Shown here in pieces: positions 37,835 to 46,915 of a stretch of DNA of 64,000 nt (its first letter is position 1; every line of letters begins with the position of its first letter). Below the pieces are notes generated by a model that saw only the letters and a program-made list of their open reading frames with translations, was not told where the DNA came from and searched no databases. Location: the NCBI RefSeq assembly GCF_900637975.1, contig NZ_LR134477.1, positions 558,001 to 622,000 on the forward strand, in the 5' to 3' direction. The position numbers were made by a program, and so were the translations under genes. The stretch comes from Actinomyces viscosus (GTDB lineage Bacteria > Actinomycetota > Actinomycetes > Actinomycetales > Actinomycetaceae).

Positions 37835-38518
37835 ATGAGCGCGCAGACATCTGTGACAGCATTCCTGCCGTCCCCGTCATCCTCTTCATCCCTGTCGCCA
37901 CTGACCGCGCAGACCACTCCGGTCCACCCGCCCACAACCAGCCTGCCTCCCAGCCGGTCCCCGATGGGGGCGCTCAGCTCGGAGCGCTTGTACGGCCCAC
38001 CGGGATGGACGGTGCGCATCGGCCTGTGGCACCTGCTCGATCCCTGGCTCGATGCTCCGCGCTGCCTGCCGGGTGAGACGCCGCTGCGCCTGGACGCTCT
38101 CGGCGCTCCGATGAGCGACTACGTGCCGTTCCGCGGGATGGACGCCGCCACGGCGGCCGACCTGCTCCTGCGTCTGCCGACCCCGGCGCTGGCCGACCGC
38201 CAGAACCTCTCCCCGAGCCTGAAGACGATGCTGACGGCCTGTGCCTGCGCCGACGGACGGGTGCGCCTGTCGGGCTACGGGATCGGCCCCCAGCGCGAGG
38301 ACGAGCGCCTGAGCGCCGAGGCCCTGTGGGTCGCCGACCCGGACCTGCAGGGCTACGAGGTCTTCGCCGAGCACAGCCGGGCCTGCCAGTGCTCCGCGCT
38401 GTGGGAGCGGGTCAGGCAGCGCTATGAGCTCGATGCCCACAGCATCCCGGACGACATCGTGCGCACCCGCCCCGAGTGGGCCGGAGGCGGGGTCGGCTGG
38501 TGGATGTGGTGGGACTGA
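37835..38518 (+). CDS. hypothetical protein of unknown family
   Basis: 227 aa from ATG 37835, SD AAGGAG seven bases upstream. The first 45 residues are a Ser/Thr/Pro-rich disordered tail. The body has several Leu/Ala helices and a Cys pattern (LTACACADGRVRLSGYGI and SRACQCSALWERV), which could bind metal. The C-terminus is Gly/Trp-rich and ends GWWMWWD. No signal peptide or transmembrane segment. It lies 39 bp before the ABC-F gene, perhaps in the same transcript. Not recognised. Confidence 0.6.
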   Translation: MSAQTSVTAFLPSPSSSSSLSPLTAQTTPVHPPTTSLPPSRSPMGALSSERLYGPPGWTVRIGLWHLLDPWLDAPRCLPGETPLRLDALGAPMSDYVPFRGMDAATAADLLLRLPTPALADRQNLSPSLKTMLTACACADGRVRLSGYGIGPQREDERLSAEALWVADPDLQGYEVFAEHSRACQCSALWERVRQRYELDAHSIPDDIVRTRPEWAGGGVGWWMWWD

Positions 38519-38557
38519 TAGCCCCGTCGCGGTAGGCAGGAGCGGCGGACCCGTACC

Positions 38558-40225
38558 ATGGCGCGCGTGATCAATGTCCAGGACCTCACCATGCGTATCG
38601 GTGCCCGCCAGCTCGTCGCCCACGCCGGCTTCCGGGTCGACAAGGGGATGCGCATCGGCCTCGTGGGCCGCAACGGCGCCGGCAAGACGACCATGACCAA
38701 GCTGCTTGCCGCCGCCTCCGTGGAGCAGGGGGCCGGCCGGGCCGTCAACGACGCCGATGAGCGCCATGGCCTGGAGGCCGTCGAGCACGAGGGCACGATC
38801 ACCTGCACGAGCTCAGTGGGCTACCTGCCGCAGGACACCAAGGTCGGGGACTTGAGCGAGATCGCCCGCGACCGGATCCTGTCGGCCCGCGGCATCGACG
38901 CGCTCCTGGCCCGTATCCGCAAGGCCGAGGAGCGCATCGCCGTCACCGAGGGCGAGGCCCAGGCCAAGGCCCTGGACCGCTACACCCGCCTGGACCACGA
39001 GTTCACCATGGCCGGCGGCTACGCTGCCGCCTCGGAGGCGGCCCGCATCAGTGCCGCCCTGGGACTGCCCGACCGGGTCCTCGACCAGCCCATCGGCACG
39101 CTCTCGGGTGGTCAGCGCCGTCGGGTCGAGCTCTCCCGGGTCCTGTTCCAGCAGCCTGACACGCTCCTGCTCGACGAGCCCACCAACCACCTCGACCACG
39201 ACTCGATCCTGTGGCTGCGTGACCACCTGCGCACCTACGCCGGCGGCTTCATCGTCATCAGCCACGACGTCGAGCTGCTGCGCGACACCGTCAACCAGGT
39301 CATGTACCTCGACGCCGGCCGCGGGGTCCTCGACGTCTACCACCTGGGCTGGGACGCCTACCTCAAGCAGCGAGCCGACGACGAGCACCGGCGTCGTCGT
39401 GAGCGCGCCAACGCCGAGAAGAAGGCCGCCGCCCTGCGGGCCCAGGGGGAGAAGATGCGGGCCAAGGCCACCAAGGCCGTGGCCGCCCAGCAGATGCTCA
39501 AGCGCGCCGAGCGCCTCATGGCCGACCTGGAGGACGAGGCCGCCGTGGAGAAGGTCGCCCACCTGCGCTTCCCCGATCCCGCCCCCTGCGGCAGGACCCC
39601 GTTGCGCGCTGCCGGCCTGTCCAAGGCCTACGGCTCCCTGGAGGTCTTCGCGGGCGTGGACCTGGCCATCGACCGCGGCAGCCGGGTCGTGGTGCTGGGG
39701 CTCAACGGCGCCGGCAAGACGACGCTCCTGCGCCTGCTCGGTGGTGTGGAGGAGCCAGACTCCGGGGAGGTCATCCCCGGCCACGGCCTCAAGATCGGCT
39801 ACTACGCCCAGGAGCACGAGACCATCGACACCGAGGCGACCGTCGTGGAGAACCTGCGCCGCGCCGCACCCGGCATGGACGACACCCAGGTGCGCAGCGT
39901 CCTGGGCTCCTTCCTCTTCTCCGGCTCGGATGCCGACAAGCCCGCCCGGGTCCTCTCCGGCGGGGAGAAGACCCGTCTGGCCCTGGCGATGCTCGTGGTC
40001 TCCAGCGCCAACGTCCTGCTGCTCGACGAGCCCACGAACAACCTCGACCCGGCCAGCCGTGAGGAGATCCTGGGGGCTCTCGGCACCTTCGCCGGCGCGG
40101 TCGTCCTGGTGACCCACGACGAGGGCGCCGTTGAGGCCCTGGGACCCGACCGGGTCCTCCTGCTGCCCGACGGCGACGAGGACCTGTGGGGGCCGGAGTA
40201 CCTGGAGCTGGTGGCCCTGGCCTGA
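38558..40225 (+). CDS. ABC-F family ATPase
   Basis: 555 aa with two ABC domains and no membrane segments. Domain 1: VGRNGAGKTTM near residue 46, LSGGQRRRVELSRVL near 182 and LLDEPTNHLDHD. Domain 2: LNGAGKTTLLRLLGG near 384, LSGGEKTRLALAML near 467, LLLDEPTNNLDP. A charged helical linker (RADDEHRRRRERANAEKKAAALR region, residues 265-330) is the P-site tRNA interaction motif region of ABC-F proteins. Family roles are ribosome rescue, translational throttle or antibiotic protection; which applies is unclear. Confidence 0.92.
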   Translation: MARVINVQDLTMRIGARQLVAHAGFRVDKGMRIGLVGRNGAGKTTMTKLLAAASVEQGAGRAVNDADERHGLEAVEHEGTITCTSSVGYLPQDTKVGDLSEIARDRILSARGIDALLARIRKAEERIAVTEGEAQAKALDRYTRLDHEFTMAGGYAAASEAARISAALGLPDRVLDQPIGTLSGGQRRRVELSRVLFQQPDTLLLDEPTNHLDHDSILWLRDHLRTYAGGFIVISHDVELLRDTVNQVMYLDAGRGVLDVYHLGWDAYLKQRADDEHRRRRERANAEKKAAALRAQGEKMRAKATKAVAAQQMLKRAERLMADLEDEAAVEKVAHLRFPDPAPCGRTPLRAAGLSKAYGSLEVFAGVDLAIDRGSRVVVLGLNGAGKTTLLRLLGGVEEPDSGEVIPGHGLKIGYYAQEHETIDTEATVVENLRRAAPGMDDTQVRSVLGSFLFSGSDADKPARVLSGGEKTRLALAMLVVSSANVLLLDEPTNNLDPASREEILGALGTFAGAVVLVTHDEGAVEALGPDRVLLLPDGDEDLWGPEYLELVALA

Positions 40226-40282
40226 GCCTGGCCTGAGACGGGGGCCGTACCCCTGGCGCCCGCTGCGGGGCGGCAGGCGCAG

Positions 40283-40301
40283 CGGGACACAGTGAGTCCC
40301 G
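40283..40301 (+). terminator. hairpin after ABC-F gene
   Basis: CGGGAC-ACAGTGA-GTCCCG, 6-bp stem, 58 bp after the stop; a further GC hairpin and the stem CTCCC-AAC-GGGAG follow upstream of the IscA-type gene. The 261-bp gap 40226-40486 contains no gene. Confidence 0.35.
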
Positions 40302-40486
40302 TCACTCCAGCCCCGGGGGTGGGACCGCGTAGGGTTGTTACCAGGAACAAGGCGTCTGGCTGGAGCGTTGGCTCCGGTGGAACCCATCGGCTCCTCCCAA
40401 CGGGAGCCGCCGCAGGGCCTTCGGCGGCGTCGCACTGAGCACCGCAGACAAACGCAGACACAACAAGACCAGGAGATGACCAGGAA

Positions 40487-40885
40487 ATGACCACGGCAGA
40501 GACCGCCCTGACCAACCCCGCTGACACCGAGACCCCCGAGCACGAGGTCATCCTCACCGAGACCGCCGCCGCGAAGGTCGCCAGCCTCCTGATCCAGGAG
40601 GGGCGCGACGACCTGCGCCTGCGCGTGGCCGTCCAGCCCGGCGGCTGCTCCGGCCTCGTCTACCAGCTCTACTTCGACGAGCGTCTTCTGGACGGTGACG
40701 CCGTGCGCGCCTTCCCCACCGGTGGCGGTGAGATGGATAGCGTCGAGGTCGTCGTCGACCGCATGAGCGTGCCCTACCTGTCGGGCGCCACCATCGACTT
40801 CGCCGACACCATCGAGAAGCAGGGCTTCACCATCGACAACCCCAACGCCGCCGGAAGCTGCGCCTGCGGCGAGTCCTTCCACTGA
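40487..40885 (+). CDS. erpA: iron-sulfur cluster insertion protein (IscA/ErpA/HesB family)
   Basis: 132 aa, ATG start. A-type Fe-S carrier with the three conserved Cys: VQPGGCSGLVYQL near residue 57 and SCACGESFH at the C-terminus (CxC). About 25 extra residues precede the domain. It hands [4Fe-4S] clusters to apo-enzymes. The next gene starts 39 bp downstream. Confidence 0.93.
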   Translation: MTTAETALTNPADTETPEHEVILTETAAAKVASLLIQEGRDDLRLRVAVQPGGCSGLVYQLYFDERLLDGDAVRAFPTGGGEMDSVEVVVDRMSVPYLSGATIDFADTIEKQGFTIDNPNAAGSCACGESFH

Positions 40886-40924
40886 TCCCTCCCGCGCAGA
40901 CCCTCCCCCAAGCAAGGAGCTCAT

Positions 40925-41956
40925 GTGCGCCGCACATCCCTCAGCCTGACCGCCCTGGCTGCGGCCGCCTGCCTCGCGCTGGCCGGCTGCTCGGGGTCCT
41001 CCTCCTCGTCGGCCTCCAAGGCCGCTGCCTCCGAGACCCCGGTCCCGGCGGCCACGGCGCCCGTGGACTGCTCGACCCTGACGATCGACTCCGACTCAGA
41101 GTCCCTGCCGACCATCGGCGGTGACGCCGGAACGCAGCCCACCGTGTCCTGGAAGCAGGGCGCCCAGGCGCCCAAGAACCTCACCGTCAAGACGCTGACG
41201 CAGGGGACGGGAGCCGAGATCGACGCCGGCGGCGTGGTCAAGGCGAACTACACGGGCTGGCAGTGGGACGGTACGGAGCCCTTCGACACATCCTTCAAGG
41301 GCGGCGCCCTGGTGGCCTTCCCCCTTGACGGCGTCATCCAGGGATGGAAGTGCGGTCTGGCCGGGCACCACGTGGGCGACCGGTTGGTCATGTCGATCCC
41401 GCCGGAGCTCGCCTACGGCAACAAGGCGGCCCAGGACGCTCAGGCCACCCAGGCCGGTGGGGCCCAGGGGCGGCAGAACCCGGCCGGGACACTCGTGTTC
41501 GTCGTCGAGATCGTCGACGGTTCCAGCAGCAAGGTCTCCGGAACCTCGGCCACGGCAACGATGGAGGGCGAGGAGGCTGTCAGCCAGCGAGGCATGACGG
41601 TGACCGGGGAGCTCGGCCAGCCGGCGACGATCTCCATCGGCGCCGACGCCGCCCAGCCGACGCAGTCCGAGGTCATCGTGCTGGCCAGGGGCACCGGGCC
41701 GGCCATCACGGAGACCTCAACGATCATGATCAACGTGGCCGGAAGCTTCTGGGACGGCTCCCAGCCCACCAGTACCTGGGATCGGCAGGCCGCCGAGTCA
41801 CTCAACATGGCCCAGGCGAAGCAGTCTCTGCCGGGACTGATCGGTGTGCCGGAAGGATCCCGGGTCGTCGTTCTCATCCCTCCGGTCCAGGCATCGGGCC
41901 AGCAGCAAGGGTCTCCGGCGTCGGCCTACGTCATGGACATCGAGAAGGTCCTCTAA
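40925..41956 (+). CDS. FKBP-type peptidyl-prolyl isomerase lipoprotein
   Basis: 343 aa from GTG 40925 (the nearby ATG is out of frame). Lipoprotein signal RRTSLSLTALAAAACLALAGCSG (split; lipobox ALAGC). FKBP domain at about residues 85-200: VKANYTGWQWDGTEPFDTSF, FPLDGVIQGWKCGLAGHHVGDR and IPPELAYG. The second half (about 215-343) has a weaker FKBP-like order (TIMINVAGSFWDGSQPTSTWD, LPGLIGVPEGSRVVVLIPP) and looks like a degenerate second FKBP unit. It probably assists folding of exported proteins. Confidence 0.9.
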   Translation: MRRTSLSLTALAAAACLALAGCSGSSSSSASKAAASETPVPAATAPVDCSTLTIDSDSESLPTIGGDAGTQPTVSWKQGAQAPKNLTVKTLTQGTGAEIDAGGVVKANYTGWQWDGTEPFDTSFKGGALVAFPLDGVIQGWKCGLAGHHVGDRLVMSIPPELAYGNKAAQDAQATQAGGAQGRQNPAGTLVFVVEIVDGSSSKVSGTSATATMEGEEAVSQRGMTVTGELGQPATISIGADAAQPTQSEVIVLARGTGPAITETSTIMINVAGSFWDGSQPTSTWDRQAAESLNMAQAKQSLPGLIGVPEGSRVVVLIPPVQASGQQQGSPASAYVMDIEKVL

Positions 41957-41977
41957 CGCGTGACGTGAGCCGCCCGG

Positions 41978-41996
41978 GCACCTCTCCGGTGCTTTT
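41978..41996 (+). terminator. intrinsic terminator after FKBP gene
   Basis: GCACC-TCTCC-GGTGC followed by TTTT, 21 bp after the stop codon; one of the few T-tailed terminators in the window. Confidence 0.65.
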
Positions 41997-42010
41997 CGTG
42001 CCAGACGCGG

Positions 42011-42046
42011 TCGTGGCCCGCACCCCTTGAGGGGTGCGGGCCACGA
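42011..42046. terminator. perfect 16-bp bidirectional terminator
   Basis: Arms 42011-42026 and 42031-42046 (TCGTGGCCCGCACCCC and its complement) with loop TTGA, between the convergent FKBP and superoxide dismutase genes. Confidence 0.8.
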
Positions 42047-42127
42047 TCTTGCTTGCAGTGGCTGCCGGTGCCCGCCGACCTCGTCGGTGCCGGACGTGAG
42101 CAGTGCTGCGAGCAGCGCCGCTGAGTG

Positions 42128-42787
42128 TCAGCCGACGATCTTGGCGACGGCGTCGGTCAGTCGGTTGGCGACGCTGCGCAGCTTGGAGATGGCGACGGCC
42201 TCGGCCAGGCGCTCGGCGACGTCGTCCCAGTTGACGATGTTCCAGATGGCCTTGACGTAGTCGGCCTTGACGTTGAGGTAGTCGAGGTAGAATGCGTGCT
42301 CCCACATGTCCACCATGAACAGCGGGGTCGTGCCCACGGGCACGTTGGCCTGCTGGTCGAAGAGCTGGAAGATGACGAGCTTGCCGGAGATTGAGTCGTA
42401 GGCGAGCACGGCCCAGCCCGAGCCCTGGATGCCCAGGGCGGTGGCGGTGAACTGCGCCTGGAACTTCTCGAAGGAGCCGAAGGAGTCCTTGATGGCCTCG
42501 GCGAGCTCGCCCTCGGGCTGGCCGCCGCCGTTGGGGGAGAGGTTCTTCCAGAACACGGAGTGGTTGGTGTGGCCGCCCAGGTTGAAGGCGAGGTTCTTCT
42601 CCCACAGGTTGATCGCACCCAGGTCGCCGTCCTCGCGGGCGGCGGCGAGGGCCTCCAGGGCGGCGTTGGCGCCAGCGACGTAGGCGGCGTGGTGCTTGTC
42701 GTGGTGGAGCTCCATGATCTTGCCGGAGATGTGGGGCTCCAGGGCGGAGTAGTCGTAGGGGAGCTCGGGAAGGGTGTACACGGCCAT
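42128..42787 (-). CDS. sodA: superoxide dismutase (Fe/Mn)
   Basis: 219 aa from ATG 42787. Converts superoxide to peroxide in the cytoplasm. N-terminal ligand region [16 protein letters not shown] (His26-type and His80-type contexts), [12 protein letters not shown], and the C-terminal [21 protein letters not shown] (split) with the Asp and His ligands. The [13 protein letters not shown] context is common to Mn/Fe enzymes. Metal preference cannot be settled by eye. Divergent from the receiver-like gene. Confidence 0.95.
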   Translation of the reverse strand: MAVYTLPELPYDYSALEPHISGKIMELHHDKHHAAYVAGANAALEALAAAREDGDLGAINLWEKNLAFNLGGHTNHSVFWKNLSPNGGGQPEGELAEAIKDSFGSFEKFQAQFTATALGIQGSGWAVLAYDSISGKLVIFQLFDQQANVPVGTTPLFMVDMWEHAFYLDYLNVKADYVKAIWNIVNWDDVAERLAEAVAISKLRSVANRLTDAVAKIVG

Positions 42788-42967
42788 CAAGGACTGCCTT
42801 TCGGTGGGTGAGGTGGCTCCAGTCCGGGCTCGGCAGGGCTCATAGGACTGAAGTCCTGAACACGGTTCATGCTAGACGTGGGGGCTGGAAGAGGGATAGG
42901 GAGCCCCTGTGTGATTACACTGACCGCGGAAACACCGCCGTCCGTACCCGTCCACGAAGGATCCGCC

Positions 42968-43411
42968 ATGACCGACCAGGCTGCTTCCGCCCGCCTCGAG
43001 CTCCTTGTCTTCTCCGATGACGCGACCGTGCGTCAGGAGGTCATCGACGGCGTCGGACGCCGACCGGCCAAGGGGCTGCCGCTGGTGACCTGGACCGAGG
43101 CGGCCACCGCCGAGGGCGTGCGCATGGCCATCAAGGACCGCGAGAAGAAGGACCAGCCGCCCTTCGACGCGCTCGTTCTGGACGCAGAGGCCAAGAAGCT
43201 CGGTGGGATGGGCCTGGCCCACGAGCTGTTCACCGAGCTCGAGGAGCGTCCCGCTGTTGTCCTGCTGACCGCCCGCCCTCAGGACGACTGGCTGGCCGCC
43301 TGGGCCAAGGCCGAGGTCGTCGTTCCTTGCCCCCTGGACCCGCTCAGCCTCCAGGAGGGTGTGGCTAAGGCCCTCACCGCCCGCCGCGGCACCGTCACCC
43401 CAGCCGGCTGA
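42968..43411 (+). CDS. receiver-like (CheY-fold) protein, atypical
   Basis: 147 aa from ATG 42968. The order fits a response-regulator receiver: acidic pair in LVFSDDATVR near residue 18, phospho-acceptor-like Asp in ALVLDAEAKKLGG near 67, Thr in VVLLTARPQ near 96. The conserved Lys before the last strand is replaced (VVPCPLDPLSLQ instead of KPF..), and there is no output domain. It is therefore a stand-alone pseudo-receiver or unphosphorylated signalling protein. No histidine kinase gene is adjacent. Confidence 0.75.
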   Translation: MTDQAASARLELLVFSDDATVRQEVIDGVGRRPAKGLPLVTWTEAATAEGVRMAIKDREKKDQPPFDALVLDAEAKKLGGMGLAHELFTELEERPAVVLLTARPQDDWLAAWAKAEVVVPCPLDPLSLQEGVAKALTARRGTVTPAG

Positions 43412-43433
43412 CACCGACGTCGGTGGCGAGGGT

Positions 43434-43477
43434 CCTGCCTTCGCGTTTGCTGAAGTGCTTCTAGAACGCGCGGCAGG
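43434..43477. terminator. hairpin between convergent receiver-like and methyltransferase genes
   Basis: Stem CCTGCC/GGCAGG (43434-43439 with 43472-43477) continued by CGCGTT/AACGCG (43442-43447 with 43465-43470). A 14-bp palindrome CACCGACGTCGGTG lies just before at 43412-43425, directly after the receiver-like stop. Confidence 0.5.
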
Positions 43478-44087
43478 AGATGCTGCCGTGGTCGCGTGCA
43501 CCTGGGACCTTGCGATGCCTTATGTCTAGGATGCTGAATCCGGTGTCCTCCAGAAGCGAGGCCATCGTCTGTGGCGGCCAGTAGTAGGCCGGAGCGACGG
43601 CGTGAGGGAACTCCTCGACCCGATTCCCGGCGAAGAACCCGATGAGCAGGTTTCCCCGCGGTGTGAGGCTGCTTTTCAGGGACGCAAGTGTTTCGGGCAG
43701 GTCCCGAGGCGGGGTGTGAATGAGTGAGTACCACGCCAGGGCCGCCCCATAGTGCGCTGCAGGCAACGATGCGAAGGAACCCTGCTGGTAGCTCACGTGC
43801 GGGTGATGGCGGCGGGCGATGCTGATGAACGCGTCAACCGGGTCCACCCCTTCGACGTCAAGGCCCAGGTCGTGCAGGAAAGCCGTCCAGTGCCCCGGGC
43901 CGCATCCCGCGTCGACGATCCGTCCCCGGCATTCTCGTGCCCATCGGACAATGAGCTCGCGGTCCTCCTGGGTCGTCGCTTTCATGCTGCCGAGTACTTC
44001 CGTGTACTCCTGCGCACGGGCGCCGTACGCGGACCACACATGACGCGAGCTCATCTCGCGGAGCCTACAGGAGAAAGCATCCGTCAC
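43461..44087 (-). CDS. class I SAM-dependent methyltransferase
   Basis: 208 aa if started at GTG 44087, which overlaps the upstream nuclease stop by 4 bp; ATG 44054 gives 197 aa. SAM motif I is GRIVDAGCGPGHWTAF near residue 56, acidic end of strand 2 VEGVDPVDAFI, and the later AALAWYSLIHTPP and LTPRGNLLIGFF. It resembles the ubiquinone/biotin-type methyltransferase group; the substrate is unknown. Somewhat lower GC and less biased codon use than neighbours suggest it is more recently acquired or weakly expressed. Confidence 0.82.
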   Translation of the reverse strand: MTDAFSCRLREMSSRHVWSAYGARAQEYTEVLGSMKATTQEDRELIVRWARECRGRIVDAGCGPGHWTAFLHDLGLDVEGVDPVDAFISIARRHHPHVSYQQGSFASLPAAHYGAALAWYSLIHTPPRDLPETLASLKSSLTPRGNLLIGFFAGNRVEEFPHAVAPAYYWPPQTMASLLEDTGFSILDIRHRKVPGARDHGSISCRAF

Positions 44088-45742
44088 TCCTCGGAGGCGA
44101 GGACCTTGCGGTGGCGGGCAGCCGAGCCGGCTGGCCAGGACAGGAGCGAGGGGTCGCCGTCGACCTCCACGATGCGGGCGCCGGCGTCCAGGACCCAGTC
44201 GGCCAGCAGACTCGTCTCCTCGATGCTCGCCAGCTCACCGACGCGCTCGGGCTCATCGACGACCCGCGAGCCGGCGCGCAGCAGCTCGACGGCGGGACGC
44301 GGGTCTGCGCCCGGGGCGGTCGTCATGGAACCGGCCAGCATGCCCCAGCGCACCACCACCAGCTCCCAGCCGCCGCCCTCACGCCGTCGGGCCGCCATGA
44401 GATGAGGACAGGCCAGCAGAGGACGGACTCGCTCGGCGCGCGCCACCCCGCGCAGCAGGCAGCGCAGACGGCTCGTCCAGGTCCCGGCCTCCTCATAGCG
44501 CTCGGCCTGCGACAGGGAGGCGATCCGTTCCAGCAGGGGAGCGGCCACCCGATCGACCTCGCCCGACAGGCAGGCCAGTGCCTCCTCGGGCTCCGCCGGG
44601 GCGTCGTCGCGACGGACCCGGCGCAGGTCGTGGCCGTCCCAGCGACGCAGGCGCAGCACCAACTCGGCGGCGCGCAGGGCCTCCTGCCCCCGGCTGCGCG
44701 AGGCGAAGGGGCCGACCGCGCGGTCGACCTCCGCAGTGGGCAGCACGGTCGTCAGCGCCAGCCGGGGCTCGGCGTTCGGACCCGGGCCCGTCGCCAGGTG
44801 GAGCCAGGGCTGGCGGCGCGGTGCCCGTGAGCGGCGGTTGACCGGCGGGTCGAGCTCGGCGATCATCCGCAGCTCACGCACCCGCGCCTCAATGAGTGTG
44901 GGGGTGGCGATATGGCGCACGCTCACCGTCGTGTCCAGCATCTGTGCTACTTTGCGGCGCTTCTCGGCCGCGGTGAAGTAGGAGCGCACGCGGCGCCTGA
45001 GGTCGGCGGCGCTGCCCACGTAGAGCACCTGGTCCGCCGCCGAGCGGAACTGGTAGACGCCGGGAGTCGTGGGCAGGGCGTCGGCGAGCCGGCTCTTGGC
45101 ACGCCGACGTGCCGGCACCGGATCGCAGGCCGTGGCCAGGTCCTCCAGGTGCGTGACGCCCAGCGGCGCCATAACCTCCAGGGCCGCGTGCAGCACGTCC
45201 ACGGTGGCGCGCGCGTCATCGAGGGCCCGGTGCGTGGGGCGGGTCTCGGATCCCACGAAGGCCGCCAGTGTTCCCAGCTTGTGGTTGGGCACCTCGCTGC
45301 GCGTCCAGGCCTTACGGGCCAGCGCCAGCGTGTCCAGTACCCGGGGTCCGGGCCACTCCAGGTCCAGGGCCGACGCCGCACCGCGCAGGTGCCCGACGTC
45401 GAAGCGGGCGTTGTGCGCCACCAGGACGACGTCGTCGGCCGCCAGGTCCGCCCAGGACAGGAAGGCCTCCACGCAGACGCGCACGCCGGGCGCTCCGGTC
45501 ACCATCGCGTTGGTGATGCCCGTGAGCATCGTGATCTGGGCCGGGATCGCCACGCCGGGATTGACCAGGGTGGAGAACTCGGCCAGCACTCGCCCGCCGC
45601 GCACCTTGACCGCCCCGATCTCGGTGAGTGCGCGGACGCCCGGCGCCCCGCCGGTGGTCTCCAGGTCCACGACGACGAAGGTCGCCCCCTCCAGGGGCGT
45701 GCCCATGTCGGCGAAGGACACCTGGGTCCCGACGGTGCTCAC
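44084..45742 (-). CDS. DEDDh exonuclease with UvrC-type GIY-YIG domain
   Basis: 552 aa. The N-terminal DnaQ-like exonuclease has VVVDLETTGG near residue 26 (DxE), HNARFDVGHL near 110 and HRALDDARATVDVL near 173. The GIY-YIG domain at about 225-305 reads TPGVYQFRSAADQVLYVGSAADLRRRVRSYF (split), as in UvrC/Cho. The C-terminal 240 residues resemble the region after GIY-YIG in UvrC-like proteins. The M. tuberculosis Rv2191 protein has the same architecture. Likely a DNA-repair or damage-processing nuclease. Confidence 0.9.
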   Translation of the reverse strand: MSTVGTQVSFADMGTPLEGATFVVVDLETTGGAPGVRALTEIGAVKVRGGRVLAEFSTLVNPGVAIPAQITMLTGITNAMVTGAPGVRVCVEAFLSWADLAADDVVLVAHNARFDVGHLRGAASALDLEWPGPRVLDTLALARKAWTRSEVPNHKLGTLAAFVGSETRPTHRALDDARATVDVLHAALEVMAPLGVTHLEDLATACDPVPARRRAKSRLADALPTTPGVYQFRSAADQVLYVGSAADLRRRVRSYFTAAEKRRKVAQMLDTTVSVRHIATPTLIEARVRELRMIAELDPPVNRRSRAPRRQPWLHLATGPGPNAEPRLALTTVLPTAEVDRAVGPFASRSRGQEALRAAELVLRLRRWDGHDLRRVRRDDAPAEPEEALACLSGEVDRVAAPLLERIASLSQAERYEEAGTWTSRLRCLLRGVARAERVRPLLACPHLMAARRREGGGWELVVVRWGMLAGSMTTAPGADPRPAVELLRAGSRVVDEPERVGELASIEETSLLADWVLDAGARIVEVDGDPSLLSWPAGSAARHRKVLASEE

Positions 45743-45931
45743 GGTCGCAGGCTAGAGGACGGCAGTGACACGCATCGTCTTCACCCGTCGGGAAGTCGGT
45801 GCGAGCACGGTGGGAAGCACCCTAGAATCGTCCCCATACCCGAGCGGCACCGCCGGCTCCGGTGCCGTCCGTCTCCGATGGTGCAGGACCGCGTGGTGGT
45901 CGCCCAGCCAGCAGATCACAGGAGGCCCCGC

Positions 45932-46828
45932 GTGGGATACGGACCCATCAAGGCAACAGTCGGCCCGGCCCTGGAGATGCTCTATCAGCCCTGGATCCGC
46001 GGTGAGGAGAACATTCCCACCGAGGGAGCGGCGATCCTGGCCTCCAACCACCTGGCGGTCATCGACTCCTTCTTCCTGCCGCTCCTGGTGGACCGCGAGG
46101 TCGCCTTCATCGGTAAGGCCGACTACTTCACCGGCAAGGGCGTCAAGGGCTGGGCGGTGAAGAACTTCATGAGGACCGTGGGCACCATCCCCGTGGACCG
46201 CTCCGGCGGCAAGGCCTCCCAGGCGGCGCTCCAGGCCGGCATCGACCGCCTGCGCTCGGGTGAGCTGTTCGGCATCTACCCCGAGGGCACACGCAGCCCC
46301 GACGGGCGCCTCTACCGCGGCAAGACCGGCGTGGCCCGCATCGCCCTGGCCACCGGCGCCCCCGTGGTCCCGGTGGCCATGATCGGCTCCAACCTGGCCC
46401 AGCCGATCGGCAAGTCCATCCCCTCCACCCGCCACCGCGTGGGCATCGTCATCGGCGAGCCGCTGGACTTCTCCCGCTACAAGGGCCTGGAGAACGACCG
46501 CTTCGTGCTGCGCTCCATCACCGACGAGATCATGTACTCCCTCATGGCGCTCTCCGGCCAGGAGTACGTGGACCTCTACGCCGCCGACGTCAAGAAGGCC
46601 ATGGACGCGGAGAAGAAGACCGCCGACGAGGTCGTCACCGAGATGCTCGCCGCCCAGGCGCAGGCCCGACCCCAGGCGGCGCCCGTGGCCGCGCCCGGCG
46701 GCCGTCCCGCCCCCGAGGTCTCCGTGCCCGAGCCGCCCGAGGACAAGAGCGGCAGAGACAACAGAGACAACAAGGACAAGAAGAAGGACAAGGTCTCCGA
46801 CGACGAGGCCGAGCCCGGCGCCGAGTAG
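45932..46828 (+). CDS. 1-acylglycerol-3-phosphate acyltransferase (PlsC family)
   Basis: 298 aa from GTG 45932 with GGAGG eight bases upstream; the open frame upstream is a shadow of the nuclease gene. Acyltransferase block I NHLAVIDSFFLP (NHxxxxD) near residue 39, and block III IYPEGTRSPDGRLYRGKTG near 120. It makes phosphatidic acid for phospholipids. The last 75 residues are an Ala/Pro stretch followed by a charged Lys/Asp/Glu tail (DKKKDKVSDDEAE). Similar to Rv2182c. Confidence 0.92.
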   Translation: MGYGPIKATVGPALEMLYQPWIRGEENIPTEGAAILASNHLAVIDSFFLPLLVDREVAFIGKADYFTGKGVKGWAVKNFMRTVGTIPVDRSGGKASQAALQAGIDRLRSGELFGIYPEGTRSPDGRLYRGKTGVARIALATGAPVVPVAMIGSNLAQPIGKSIPSTRHRVGIVIGEPLDFSRYKGLENDRFVLRSITDEIMYSLMALSGQEYVDLYAADVKKAMDAEKKTADEVVTEMLAAQAQARPQAAPVAAPGGRPAPEVSVPEPPEDKSGRDNRDNKDKKKDKVSDDEAEPGAE

Positions 46829-46834
46829 AGGGCG

Positions 46835-46851
46835 GGTGCCCGCCGGGCACC
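46835..46851 (+). terminator. small hairpin after plsC
   Basis: GGTGCCC-GCC-GGGCACC, a 7-bp stem with a 3-nt loop starting 7 bp after the stop codon. Confidence 0.5.
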
Positions 46852-46915
46852 GTTGGGAGCTCTGCCGGGACGCAGACTGATTGTCCCGGCTTCCTGAATC
46901 CGTCCTCTCGGTCCC

